Counted from the first letter of the stretch, positions 23,780 to 44,600 are shown. The stretch is 64,000 nucleotides of DNA from Larus michahellis (GCF_964199755.1 NC_133913.1:5930201-5994200), one strand, 5' to 3'. Numbers and translations are program-made. The notes: generated from the sequence alone by a model not told the origin.

Positions 23780-24070
23780 ATCGTGGCTCTGCAGCCAGGC
23801 TGGATGGACACGGCCTGGGGCCGTGGTGGCCCGGGGTGGTGGCCATGCCGTAGGGACACGGTGGCCTGTGGTAGTGAGGTAGCCTGGGATGGGGCCTTGG
23901 TGGCCCTGGGGTGGTGGCCGTGGCATGGAGAAACAATGGCCTGTGGCCATGAAGTGACCTGGGACTGGGACAGTGTCCCAAGGTGGTGGCCATGCCATGG
24001 CGATACAATGGCCTGTGGCCATGAGGTGACCTGGGGCTGTGGCCCCACCACGGGGACATGGTGGCCAGGA
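23780..24070. repeat. Short minisatellite, unit about 72-76 bp, 3-4 copies
   Basis: Copies are aligned by AATGGCCTGTGGCCATGA at 23935 and 24007, a diverged copy near 23859, and shared GGTGGTGGCCRTGSCATGG blocks. The function, if any, is unknown. Confidence 0.75.
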
Positions 24071-24219
24071 CCAGGGATGTCCCCTCACCCTCCAGGTGAG
24101 ACAAGTGCCCTGACGCAACCGGCGCCTGCCGGTGTCCCCGCCGCGGCCACCCCGTCCCCACGCGGAGCCCCCTGCCCACCCGGGCCACCGCCAAACCGTG
24201 ACGGTGGTGACTCACGCAG

Positions 24220-24510
24220 CCCGTGACCTCGGCGAGGCGTATTTTTAGGCACTCGTTAAAAAAGAAAGATAACGAGGAAGGGGGGGGGGACACACACACA
24301 CGACACAACACAACGATGGAGAAAGGAACCAGGAAAGGAGCCGGTGACATGCCGGTGACAGCTTGAGGGGGGGACACGGGACTGGCAGCACCCCCACTCC
24401 AAAATAATCTGTGTGTCCCCCCCCAGCCTCGTTAAGCCCCCAGGAATAATTGCCTTCTTGAAGCCGGCTAATTGATTTTTGCACGCTGATTAAATTAAAG
24501 CCTCTGCGGG
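24220..24510. promoter_or_regulatory. Candidate enhancer-like island upstream of C1QL1
   Basis: This AT-richer block lies in a very GC-rich region about 1.4 kb upstream of the C1QL1 start. It contains GTATTTTTAGGCACTCG and AAGATAACG at the left. The right part (about 24425-24505) has GGAATAATTGCC, GGCTAATTGATTTTTGCAC and CTGATTAAATTAAAGCC. Several homeodomain-type TAATT cores and a SOX-like element lie within 80 bp. Regulatory function is inferred from composition and motif density only. Confidence 0.4.
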
Positions 24511-32668
<8,158 letters not shown>

Positions 32669-32689
32669 GCCTGGACCCACGGCATCGCC

Positions 32690-33440
32690 CCACGGCACTC
32701 CAGCCCCACGGCATCCCTCCGCTGCCGTCCAGCCCCCACGGCATCCCCCCACGCCAGCCCGCAATGACCATTCAGCCCCACGGCATCTCTCTGCCGTGGT
32801 TCGGCCCCACAGCATCCCTCTGCAACCGTCCTCCAGCCCCACGGCGTCTCTCCACAGCATCCCCCAATGACCACTCAGCCCCACAGCATCCCTCTGCAGC
32901 TGTCCTTCAACCCCACCGCGCCTCCCCACAGCATCTGCCAACGACCACTCAGCCCCACAGCATCCCCCTCCTACCATCCAGCCCCACAGTGTCTCCCCAC
33001 AGCATCTCCCGACAACCACTCAGCCCCACAGCATCCCCCTGCTGCCATCCAGCCCCATGGCATTGCCCAATGACCACCCAGCCCCACAGCATCCCTCTGC
33101 AGCTGTCCTTCAGCCCCACGGCACCTCCCCACAGCATCCCCCAACAACCACTCAGCCCCACAGCATCCCCCTCCTACCATCCAGCCCCACAGTGTCTCCC
33201 CACAGCATCCCCCAACAACCACTCAGCCCCACAGCATCCCCCTGCTACCATCCAGCCCCACAGTGTCTCCCCACAGCATCCCCCAATGACCGCCCAGCCC
33301 CACGGCATCCCCCTGCTGCCGTCGAGCCCTACGGCATCCCCCCACACCGCTCTCCAGCCCCACAGCCTCCCCCTGCTACTGTCCAGCCCCACAACATCCC
33401 TCTGCCACGGTCCAGCCCCACGGCATCCCCCCAAGGGTGA
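32690..33440. repeat. Minisatellite in the C1QL1 3' UTR region
   Basis: Starting some 20 bp after the C1QL1 stop, about 750 bp consist of CAGCCCCACAGCATCCC phrases. A higher-order unit of about 71 bp (CATCCAGCCCCACAGTGTC plus CAACAACCACTCAGCCCC) is nearly identical in copies around 32950-33270. No AATAAA was seen between the stop and 33800, so the 3' end of C1QL1 cannot be placed; the array is likely transcribed as 3' UTR. Confidence 0.85.
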
Positions 33441-34629
33441 TCCAAGCTACCTGTGGGGCTCCAACCCGCCCCCCACCTTTCCCATTTGCTCACCCCACAG
33501 CTGCTAATTCGGCGTTGGGGGGGCTGCAGGGGGCTGGGGGACCCCCTTGCACTGCCCCACTGCACCCCCATCCCCTGGCTGCACCCCCCGCTTGCCCCCA
33601 CGGCCCCCCGCTGCCTCCCCGCTCCCGGGGCGATGCCGGGGGTCCCCACCGGCGTGTATATATGTACAGGACGCGCAGATGTCTATAGGGGTGCCACCCC
33701 CCTCCCCCATCCCGCCCTGTCCCGGGGGGGCTGCGCTGGGGGGTGGGGGGGAAGGGAGCCGCCCTCGCTGCCCGACCCCGGGGCGACTCCATGGTAAAGC
33801 CGAGCTGTGACCTCTCCCCGTCTGCTGTCTGTGTCCCGGCGTGGGGCAGAGCCGGTGTCCCCCGCCCCGGGGACAGGGTCCTCCCGCCACCACCCCCCCT
33901 CCCTCAAACCGACCCCACTTGGCTCCCCGAATCAGCCCAGTTGGAGGGGTGCCGAGGGGCTCCCCCATCCCCAAGTGCCGGTGTCCCCTCTGCCACCTCC
34001 AGTGGGGACGCTGGGCGGGCCACCACCGCCATGTCCCCGTCCCCAGTGCCCATGGTGGGGGGTGTCCCCTCAGGGACATGGCGTCCCCACTGCGAGGGGA
34101 GGGGGACATGGTGGCCAGGCAGAGCCATGGCTACCCTCTGACACGCGGGCCCGTCACCGCTGCCTCGGCGCAGGCAGGACGTGGCCCAATTAGAGGTGAC
34201 AGCGGGTGCCTGGGGCCACCGGCCGCCTCCTGAGCAGCTGTGGCAGGGCGGGAGGATGGGAGCCATGAGGGACACGGGGGTGGCCCTGGGGGCCGGGTGC
34301 GGGGGTGGGCGTTTATCCCCTCGCCGGTCCCCGGTGCTTGTTTCTCAGCGCTAATTACCGGAGGACGAGGTGGCGGCCGGGCAGCGGGGGTTCGTTAGGG
34401 TTGAGGCGGTCAGCCCTGAGCTGTGAGGGGAAGGCCGCCATTAAGGCCTGGCGCAGCTGCATTCACCCACCCAGGCTGGCAGCAGGGGGGACCCCGGGCC
34501 CCCCAGCGGCACCCCCCCGGCCCTTGGCTGGGCTCTGTCCACCAGGCAGCACTCGGGTCGTCGGTTCCCGTGCCCTCAGGGGGCCGCCCGCGCCCGTCGG
34601 CCACGGCGGCAATGGGGATGGGGAGGGGG
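33441..34629. other. C1QL1-KIF18B intergenic region, nothing coding recognised
   Basis: GC-rich unique sequence. A GTGTATATATGTACAGG stretch at about 33652-33668 is the only clear AT-rich block and may be near the C1QL1 3' end. A CGCTAATTACCGG island lies at about 34350. No transposon or RNA gene was recognised. Confidence 0.4.
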
Positions 34630-34804
34630 GGAAAGATGGCGGCTAGCCGGGGCACGGCGGGACTACAACTCCCGTGGGGCACCGCGCGGGGCGGGCGGGG
34701 CGCGGGGCACGGGGGAGCCAATGGGAGGGGGCGGTTTAGTGAACGGCCAATCAGGAGCGGGGGGCGTGGCCCGGCGGGCCGTTTGAAAGGGGTTGGAGCG
34801 ACGG
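34630..34804 (+). promoter_or_regulatory. KIF18B: KIF18B promoter with ZNF143, twin CCAAT and CHR motifs
   Basis: A TATA-less CpG promoter carries, in order, a YY1-like AAGATGGCGGC (34633-34643), a ZNF143/THAP11-like ACTACAACTCCC (34672-34683), CCAAT at 34718-34722 and 34747-34751 (29 bp apart), and a CHR-type TTTGAA at 34782-34787. Twin CCAAT boxes about 30 bp apart followed by a CHR is the known layout of G2/M genes controlled by NF-Y and DREAM/MMB, which fits a mitotic kinesin. A GTGAGC donor at 34805 ends a short untranslated first exon. Confidence 0.75.
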
Positions 34805-34984
34805 GTGAGCACCGGTGGGGGCGGCGGGGAAATGTCGATGGAGCCGGGGGAAAAGGGGGTCCCGGGAGGGAAATGGGGTCCCGGGAGAGGGGTGCGGGGT
34901 CCCGGGGGGGCGGGCAGGGTCTATAGCGCCTGGGGGAGCCGTGCAGTGTTCGGGAGGAGGCGGTGAGGGGGGCCCCGGAGGCGG

Positions 34985-35510
34985 TAGGAAGGGCCCTGGG
35001 CGGGGCGGAATGGGGCTGAGGGGCCCGGAGGAGGGGGTGCGGCTGTGGGGAGGGGGCTATAGGGGCACGGAGGGGGTGCGTGGCTGTGGGGAGGGAGCTA
35101 TAGGGCCGTGGAGGGGGTGTGGGGCTGTGGGGAGCGGGCTATAGGACCACGGAGGGGGGTTGCAGCTGAAGGCGGGGGACGGACTATCGGGGCATGGAGG
35201 GGGGTTGTGTGGCTAGGGGGGCTATAGGGGCCTGGAGAGGGGTATGGGGGCTTGGGGGGGTGTGTGTGGCTGGGGAGTTCTGGGGCTATAGGGGCCTGGA
35301 GGAGGGACATGGCTGGGGGAAGGGGGGCTACAGGGCCCTGGAGGGGGGGGGTGTGTGTCAGGCTGGGGTGTCCTGATGGTGTTGGGTGGCAGGGGTGTCA
35401 CAGGGGCTATAGTGGCCCAAAGGGGAATGAGGGGTCGTTGGGGAGGCTGGGGGGCCCGAAGGGGGTGTGGGGCTATTGGGGGGTGGCTATAGGGGCCCTG
35501 GTGGGGCTTA
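34985..35510. repeat. G-rich tandem repeat in KIF18B 5' UTR intron
   Basis: About ten diverged units of some 40-60 bp, each with GGGGCTATAGGRSC, a CGGAGGGGG block and GGCTGTGGGGAG. The minus strand is correspondingly C-rich. The array lies between the untranslated first exon and the first coding exon of KIF18B. Confidence 0.8.
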
Positions 35511-35678
35511 GGACAGGGAAGGGGTGGGAGCAGGGCACGGGGTGGGGGTGCGAGGTCTTGGCCTCCTCCTCCACTCCGTCACCCCCTGGCTGACCCATAT
35601 CCCACCCCGTCCTCCCCACCAGAGTGCATGAGACCCTCAGGATATTCCAGCCTAGAGCTGTGTCCTGCAGCCGGCACC

Positions 35679-38600
35679 ATGTCCCTGCCCCAGCTCCCCA
35701 CTGTCCCCATGGCGCTGGGCCCCCCGCCTGAGGAGGGCAGCGTGACCGTGGTGGTGCGGGTGCGACCCTCCGCCCCCTGCGAGCGAGAGCGAGCTGCGCA
35801 CCCCGTCTTGCGCATCGTCGACCAGCAGGTCCTCGTCTTCGACCCCGAGGAGCCCGGCGGTGCCTCAGGTGGCGTGCTGCCCACCCGTGGGCCCAAGCAC
35901 CAGGGCAAGGACCTGAAGTTTGCCTTCGACCGGGTTTTTGGGGAGAAGGCCACGCAGGAGGAGGTGTTCCAGCACACTACCCACGACGTGTTGGACAGTG
36001 TCCTCAATGGCTACAACTGCTCTGGTAAGACCCAGCAAGTGCCTCTTATCCTTGCAGGAGCTCCTGCTCCATCCCTCCCGGGCTGGGTGGGCTCAGCGGA
36101 GCCATGGTTTTATTTTGGAAGCCCTCGAGCAGTTGGGGAAAGTGGCGGGGGGAGGAACACGACACCATCAATGCAAAAAGATATAGCCTTAAACTTGTTG
36201 GTGGCACCAAGCTGGGGCGGTTGCAAGTGCGATCAGGACAGGGACGATCCTGACACGGAAATGTCCCCTAATCTTGGCAGGTAAATGAGAGGAAGTGAAA
36301 TGCGAAGCGTTCTGATTGAATCACAGAATGGTTTGGGTTGGAAGGGACCTTAAAGCCCACCCAGTGCCACCCCCTGCCCTGGGCAGGGACACCTCCCACC
36401 AGCCCAGGTTGCTCCAAGCCCCGTCCAACCTGGCCTTGAACCCCTCCAGGGATGGGGCAGCCACAGCTCCTCTGGGCAACCTGGGCCAGGGGCTCACCGC
36501 CCTCAGAGTAAAAACATTTCTTCCTGAGATCCAGTCTGACCTTCTCTTTGTCAGTTAAAAACCGTTGCTGCTCATCCTGTCACTACAGGCCCTAGGTCTC
36601 TCTCTCTCTTTCTTGTCAGCCCCCTTAATACATTGAAAGGCCCCAATAAGGTCCCCCTGGAGCCTTGTCTTCTCCAGACTGAACAACCCCAGCTCCCTCA
36701 GCCTCTCTCCGTAGCAGAGCTGTTCCAGCCCTTGGATCATTTTCCGGACCGGCTCTGACGGGCCCGTATCTTCCTCGTACTGGGGTCCCCAGAACTGGAC
36801 CAGGTGGGGTCTCAGCTGGAGCAGGCAGGGTGAGATCTGCCTGGGCTGGAAAAGCAGGCGAGGAAGCAGGGTGTGAAGTTTAACACGGAGGAGTGCAAAG
36901 TCCTGCACCAGGGATGGGATAACCCAGGAGCCCCGTACAGGGAGGGACCTGGAGGTCCTGGCAGACAAGGAGCTGAATGGGAGTCGCAGCGTGCTGCGGC
37001 AGCAGCGAAGGCGAGGTCTTGGGCTGCATCCACCGTGGCATTTCTAGCTGAGGCAGATTATCCCACCAGCTGCTTGTCAGGGTGCTGCGTCCAACTCTAG
37101 GCCCCCCAGCTCCAGCAGGACGCAGGTGGAGTGGAGAAAGTCCAGAGGAGGCTGGAGAACCTGCCCTAGGGGGAAAGACTTCAGGAGTTGGGGCTCCTCT
37201 CCCTGGAGAAGAGAAGGCTCAGGGCAGACCTCATCAGTTGTTGAGTACTTGAAGGGAGGCTGCAGAGAGGATGGAGTTTCTGCCATCCTGAAGATGACAA
37301 GGGGCAACAGGTACAGGTTGCATTGAGAGAGGTTTCATTTGAATGGAAGAAAAACCCTTTTTACAGTGATGGAACAACATCCCCAGGGACACAGCCGAGT
37401 CCCCATGGCTTGAGGTGTTTGAGGCACTATGGACAGGGTACAAGATAATCCCATCCAGGCTCCTTTTTCCTTTTTGTGATGGTTGGACTAGATGACTAGA
37501 TGATCTGAAAGGTCACTTCCAACCCAGGCAATTCTAGGACTCTGATTCCCGTAAAAGCTGGGACCAGATGGTGTCTTCATCTCCCTCCCAGCCCAGGCTC
37601 TTCTGTGATACTGGAGGCTGCAGCGGTGCTTGGCACCCTCGGAGATGGGATGTAGAGGATGGAGATGGGCGTTGGGGTAGAAAATGAGGCTGGGCAGACG
37701 CTTTCCAGGCATTTCAAGGGATGAGGATCGCTTGCTCTCCGCGCTCACAGGGTGGGAAGGATGGGAAGAAATCAGGTGGATCCATGGCACAAAGAGCACC
37801 TTGGTTTCACCATCCCTTCCCAGCCCAAATCGCCATAATGGGCAGAGCTTCGGGAGGATGCTGAGTTTCGGAATGGGATCTGGGATGGAGCAGACACATC
37901 TCAGGGTTCTTTGGGCGCTGCCGTGTCCCTTGCACGTGTCTCCCAGGCTGGCAGCAGTGCAAAGCCGGGTCTGAGAAGCTCCGTGCCAGGTCTGAAAGCT
38001 CCTCGCCGGCCGCCGCAGACCCTCGTGCTGTTCGCAGGCTGTCAGCCGACGAGCGGCTTAACGAGCCCATCACTTCTGCGAAGCAGGCACCGAGCGGGAG
38101 ACGACTGCTCTCCTGTCTAATCACGTGCCGGGCCGGGCACTGGGACTGGAGGATGCTATTCCTGGCTCTCCAGCGTGCTCTGTGAGCCGTTGAAGGCTGC
38201 CTCTGTCACCATGCCCACCTGGCAGGCACGGCTCGTGTCTCTATCTGCATAAAATAACTCCGGGATCCGTAAATGAGAGAGTTGTGAAGCACCGAGTGCT
38301 GCTAATGGGGAGAAGGGCTGAGGCTCTCTAGCTGAGCGTGTCCTGCTCTGATGGTGATGCTTCAAAGAGGATGTTGAAGGATGGGGGGGAAAGTGAGATG
38401 AATTACAAGGTCTGGAAGAAGAAACACCTTCTGGCGAGAGACGGGGGAAGGGGGCTGCTCAGCTTGTTAAAGGGGAAGGTTCGGGGTGACTTGAGCATCG
38501 AAGCAGGTGATGGTTTGGGCACGCGCTCTGTCTCTGTCTGATGAATTAGAGAGGCTGAAACGAGGAGAAAAAAAACCAAAAACCTGCACTAACGGGTAGT

Positions 38601-41600
38601 GCAGCCAGCGCGGAGGGTAATTAGCATTGCCTCGTCTCCGCAGAGCCTGCGAGTGACCCCCGCCACAGGGGTTGCTGCGGGAAGTTCTCTTCCCCGGCAC
38701 TCCCTACGCCGCTCCCGTTAATTAACGATCGTTTCCACCGTCTACCCTTTTCTCCTCCCAGTGTTTGCCTACGGCGCAACTGGAGCGGGAAAAACCTACA
38801 CCATGCTGGGCTCGGAGAAAAACCCCGGCATCATGTACCTCACCATGGTGGAGCTCTACAAGAGGATCGAGGCCAGGAAGGAGGAGAAGAGCTGCGAGGT
38901 CCTCGTCTCCTACCAGGAGGTACGCTGCCGCCGAGCCATATCCCCTCCTGCCTCTGGGTTGCTTTTGCTAAGATTTGGGGTTGATCTGGAGCCCGTAGTG
39001 CCACGCTCGAGGCTGCCAGCTGTGCCCAGTGTCACCAGGGCAGCCCTAGAGCCCGACTGGAAGCAGGCTCACCCATCCAGTTTGGTGAATGGGTGCTGCC
39101 GTCTGGAGTTGGGGAATTTTCTCTTCCGTGCCATGGTCCCTGTAGGGATGAGGGCTTCCTGGCTGAAAGGGCTTTAGAGGAGCGGTGGCATGGTGTCTTG
39201 CCAGTAAAGCCCTCCCAAGCTGTCCTCTGCGTTTGGAGCACCATCGGCTGCTCTCCAGGTCCCGGAGGTGGTGTTGGGGACACCAGGTTGTGCGTGACCC
39301 TGGGGTACAAAGCTCCTCTCCCTGCTCGCTGCCGGGGAACTAGACCTCAGCCTTACATCGAGTTCCCTGCTCCAGGTGTACAATGAACAGATTCACGACC
39401 TGCTGGAGCCCAAGGGCCCTCTGGCCATCCGGGAGGATCCCGAAAAAGGAGTCGTGGTTCAAGGACTCTCCTTCCATCAGGTGGGTATAAAAATGGGCAC
39501 TGCCTACGCCAGTTCTGAAAGCGAGCGCCTGTCCTGGGGACACGGCGGGGTGTGAAGATACGGGGGTGCTGCCTGCACGGCTCTTGGCTGGCAGCAAACG
39601 TGACCCCGAGCTGAAATGACCCCCGCGGAGCTGCGGGATGCCTCAGCGTGCGTCGCTGTGGCCGCTCGGCGTCTCAGTGCCTGTGTTCGGGATGTGCTGA
39701 CACCTTCCCTCTGCCCATTCTCTCCCAGCCCGCGTCGGCAGAGCAGCTCCTGCAGATGTTGGCCAACGGCAACAAAAACCGGACGCAGCATCCCACCGAT
39801 GCCAACGCCACCTCCTCCCGCTCGCACGCCATCTTCCAGGTGAGGGCCGGCGGTTGCGGTATCGCTCGGGAGCTGTGCCGAAAATGGGGCTAGAGAGCAA
39901 GCCCCTGCCAGGACCAGCGTCGTGGGGTTCCTGCTGCCGCTCGTAGCATGCCATGGGGAAAACCGGAGTGGTCATGGCTCTGAAAAAAGAGGAACGGGGC
40001 TGGGCAGGCCACTAGCCAGTGCTGCAGCAGGACAGCACATACTGGTGGTGCTGGTGGCCACGTCTCCCCGGGCAGCCCCGTACTCCCAGCTTGGCGTTAC
40101 GTCTCCCAAGGGCCGAAATTTCACTTTGGGCTTTTGACTCTTGTCGGCTTGGCGTGAGGGAGCTGTACCTAAAACCTGACCCAGAGCAAAGCGGGGCCAG
40201 TTATCGCTGGCTCGTGCGTGTTCCTCCCCCCAGGTGCCACGGGCAGGCTGCTGTCTCCTCTGTCGTGTCCCCCTTGGCACCGAGCCAGGAATTACGCTTC
40301 CCTGGGCGGGGGTTGGGGGGGGGGGATGTCTGTAAATTTGGCCCCTGCTTTCTCAGTGCTCTCCTGCACAAACCTGCCTGTTGATTTCAATTCCAGCCAG
40401 GCCTTTCCCTGAATTAGCAGGGCCGTCACGGCTGCGTGGGGAGACGGAGGGCTCTGACTGTAATTTCAGTCTGGACCTGGTGCTTTGCCTGTTGCTGCTT
40501 GCAGGGGGGAAGTCCAGGTGCCTGGATGCTTTCCCAGCCGGCTTCCCAGCTGGGCTTGTCGGTGGGTGCTGGATTCCTGCCTGCCGCGAATCCATTAGCT
40601 GTGCTGGAAATGTGCCCTTCCCGCTGCCGGCTCTGCATCCCGGCAGGCGAACCGCGGTCTGGTGAGGACGCAGGACCAGTTACCAGCCTCTGTGGCACCT
40701 CCGGTCCATGCAGGAGTTGCTCCTGGGGGGCTGAGGGTGTTACAGGGTGGTGGAGGAAGCATTTGCTTCTCCTGGGAGATCTTTAGGGATGCAAAAGGGG
40801 AAGTTAGGAAGTGATGCTGCCAGGGGAGTCTCGGTGGCTGTGTCCCTCCTTGCCCACACCAGCCGGGAACTGGGCTCAGCACAGAGAGCCCTGGCTGGAT
40901 GCCTCCATGGGGGCACTGCCAGATCGCGTCTGGGGGCTTGCAGCCCCCGTTGCCGTCGGAGTTTGCTGGCGAAGTCCACAGTCGGAGTCAAGGCTGGGGC
41001 TGCCGCGTACGTGAGCACTTCCAGGGTCATGCCGGGGCTCTGGGTTGGCGCATTGCCCTTCCGGGACCCAACCAGCTGGACCCCGCTCGCTCAGCAAGCG
41101 TAGGAGATGCTGATTATTTTCCGTAGCTCTGTCACTTCTTGCGAGATCCCTTCCGTGGCTTTGCTACTTGTATCGTCGCCAAGTTTTTGGCTTGTCTTCG
41201 CAGCGTGCCGGGCTCCTCTGCTCGATCTCACAGCCCGTGTGATCCCCTTTGCCATACTTTTATAAACATTGAAACCGGCGGTGCTGCCTCCAACCAGCAA
41301 CCCCGTGTGCCTTGCTGAGCTGCGGCCCCACCGATCTCTGTCCTCGCAGATCCACGTGAAGCAGCAGGACCGCGTTGGTGGCCTCGCTGGGGATCTGCAA
41401 GTGGCCAAGATGAGTTTGATCGACCTGGCAGGCTCGGAGCGAGCTTCAGTCACCAACGCCAAGGGCGAGAGGCTCCGGGAGGGTGCCAACATCAACCGCT
41501 CGCTGCTGGCCCTCATCAACGTCATCAACGCGCTGGCTGATGCAAAGGTAACGCTGATCGCGTGGCCCTGCCGGGCTCTGGCTCTCCAGGGAGGGTGAAT

Positions 41601-44600
41601 GCGGGGGGTGTCTTCCAGCGATGGTCTGGCCAGTGCGGTGAGGACGGCAGCCTGGGCTGGGCTCCGAGAGGTGCCGTGGGATGTGCGTGGCCGTTCCCTT
41701 GCGACACAGTATTCGGACCTGAGCGCTCAAGGGCCAAAAGCTTGAGCGGACTCTTGATCTCTTGGTACAGAGCAAGAAAACCCACATCCCCTACCGGGAC
41801 AGCAAGCTCACGCGCTTGCTGAAGGACTCCATTGGTGGCAACTGCCGCACCATTATGATCGCCGCGGTGAGTCCCTGCATGCTGGCCTACGAGGACACCT
41901 ACAACACCCTCAAGTATGCCAACCGGGCCAAGGACATCAAGCTCTCGGTGAGGACCTGGTGTTGTGACGATGATCTCCCGTGTGTTTGGGAGCTGCTGGG
42001 GATGGGTGGGAAGGAGCCTGGTGCCTGGTGGGGTATGTTAGTGGGTGCCTCCCTTCTCCAGCTTGAGTTTTCCAGCTCTGGGGGTGCTGCACTGGGCAGA
42101 AAGCGGTTGATGAAGCTGCAGACACTGTGTGCCTGGTCTTCTGCTAAAGCTCCTCAGCCCAGAGCCCAGAAAGGCTTGTGACCAAGACAGCGGGTCCCTG
42201 AGCACTGATTGTGTCCGCTGCAGCCACCCTGGAGCCTGGAGGAGGCTGAGGAGCTGTGTCAGGAGAGGGACACATGCTGCCCCAGTGCTTCCTTAACCTC
42301 TCCCTTGTCCCCGTCTCTGCAGCTGAAGAGCAACGTGCTCAGCTTTGACTGCCACGCTAATAAATATGCTGCGATCTGCGAGCAGCTGAAAGCAGAGGTG
42401 AGATGCTGGCAGGGAGGGCAGGGTGCTGTCTTTAGCCGTGGTTTGCTTGGGACGCGGACCTCCGAGCTCCTGGGGGTTGCGAAACCATCTAAGCAAGAGA
42501 TGATCCTTCCTCGCAGGTGGCAGATCTGCGGGCAAAGCTCCGGGCCTACGAGGACACTGCCCGGCAGGCAGAGAACCAGGCGCCACAGCCTGCCCTCAGC
42601 TCCAGCCCGGTGGAGCTGCCCAGGTGAGTCTGGTGGGGAGGAGGGACAGAGCTCGGTGTGACCTCCTGGTGTCCCCCGGGTCAAGGACCCTGCAGGGTTT
42701 TAGTGCTGGTTGGAGCCCGGGGCGTCCGTCAGAGAGCAGATGAGCTTCTCTGCTGGTGTGCACCACCATCTCGACTGTGGTCGGGTGTAGTTAGAACCTG
42801 GGGGACCACAGCGCGTGAGCACCGAGGGAAGCTGGGTTCCAAAGGCCAAATCTTCTGTTTGAGCCATCCCAAAACTTCTTACGCAAAATGACGGCTTCAC
42901 CAGAGGATCTTCTCTGGCTCAGTGGCTTCTTCTCTGTCTTCTGTAGGCTGGAGGAAGCTATCTCGAAGACATGCTTGGCCCTGGAGGATGAGATGGAGTG
43001 TAATGGAGAGCAGCAGGAGCTGGAAGCTGGATGGCCTGTTCGTCTGCAGCTGGAATCGGTGGAGGAGGTGAGAGAAGGGACGGGCAGCGTGGGAGGGCTT
43101 GGCGTGATGAGCAGGGGACTCAAATACCCGCGTGGGGCACGCTGGGCGTGCTGGGAGAGGGCAGGAGCTCAGCCTGGGGTCCTGGCTCGGTACGTGCCAG
43201 CGAAACCCTTTCCCTTCCCAGCTAACAGAGAGTTTGGGGACCAAACTCAGCTCAAATATGGGATAATCTCAAGCTTTTGGGTGGTTGCTCCAGGCTCCAG
43301 AGGAAAAGCCTCCCAGCAGCCCCGGAGCAACCCACCAGACAGACGATCAGCTGGACCCAAAGAAACCAAGCTGCCTTCTACAGGGGTTGTCCGGCAGCCA
43401 GACAGAGACGTGAGTGTTCTTGTGCTGTCCCTATGTGCCACTTCCCCTGGTTTGCCTACGGAGGACGGGTTGTCCACCCTCCTGTGTTGCATGTACCCAT
43501 CCCACGGATGGTCTAGATGGACGTGCACCCCGGTCTTTGCAGATGACTGCCTGCCCTGTAAAATAAGGGGTTTGGCCCTTGAGGATCTAATCCCACAGGA
43601 TAATCTGTCCTGGAAATGCCAGCAAGGAGGGTTTCCAGGCACAGCGACTGTGTGAGCCTTAAGTGCACGTCGTTAGTCCTGAAATTACCTCCGCAAAGTC
43701 TTTCCTCCTGCCTCAGCTCCCCCAGGCCCTGCCCTGGCAGGGCTCCCGTGGCACCATCTGCGGATGTCTCTGCCCCGAGCGTCTTGGCGGAATGAACCTC
43801 TTTTAGAAAGGTCTCTGGAGGGAGGCTGGCCTCGACGCGTGCCTGGATCCCGGTCTGCCTCTAGCCGAGCTAACGAGTGTCTGAGGCCTGGCAAAAAGCC
43901 TGTGGATGCCGTTTGGTCCCTTGTAACCAACAGGCGAACGTGCAGGTCGGGTTGTCCAGCAAGAGATTTGCAGCTTGGGTATCTCGCAGCTTCAAAGCTT
44001 GTCTCTCTTCCCTGAAAACTCTGCTAATAGGCTCTGCCTCGCTCAAGGAGGTGTCTCCGAGGTGATGCCGGTGGTGCTGAGCCTCTGGTACTGGTGATAC
44101 TGGCTCAAGCTCACCTACTAACCGGTTCTTGGGTCTGTCTCTGTCCCAGGCTTGTAGCCGCTATCCTGAGCGTTGCCCGAAAGCAATATTCCCTCCTGAA
44201 GGCTGCCAACCTCCTAACTCCTGACATGGTCTCGGAGTTCGAGGAACTGGAGCGCCTGGTCCATCAGGGGGCTGGCGTAAGCCTGGAACAAGCCACGTCT
44301 CCGAACAGACCCTCGGAGGTCGGCGGGGCCACCCCAGCCCAGGAGACGCAGCAGGGCTGTGACGGTGAGGGGTCTGCGTTAGGGACGGTGGGTGCCGTCC
44401 CCTCTCCTCTGTCTCGGGGTGCACTGGAGGAGCCGGTGGGGGTGGGAGCAGCTCCCAGCCGTGGGCACAGGGCAGAGAGATGAGTTTCTCCTGACGTGGT
44501 GCCCGGCGGGTTGTGCCGAGAGCGGCTCCGGCCTGGCTTTGTAGAGCGATTCAGGCCAGCCAGCATCTCCAGCAGCCCGGGGCACGGCAGGAGCCGCTGA

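Noticed and set aside
22345-24118. Cys-His-rich, Ser-Gly-rich and Ala-Thr-rich frames over 400 codons
   Set aside because: The 9-bp repeat keeps five frames open at once. The Cys-His frame is not a zinc-finger protein: spacing follows the 9-bp unit only.
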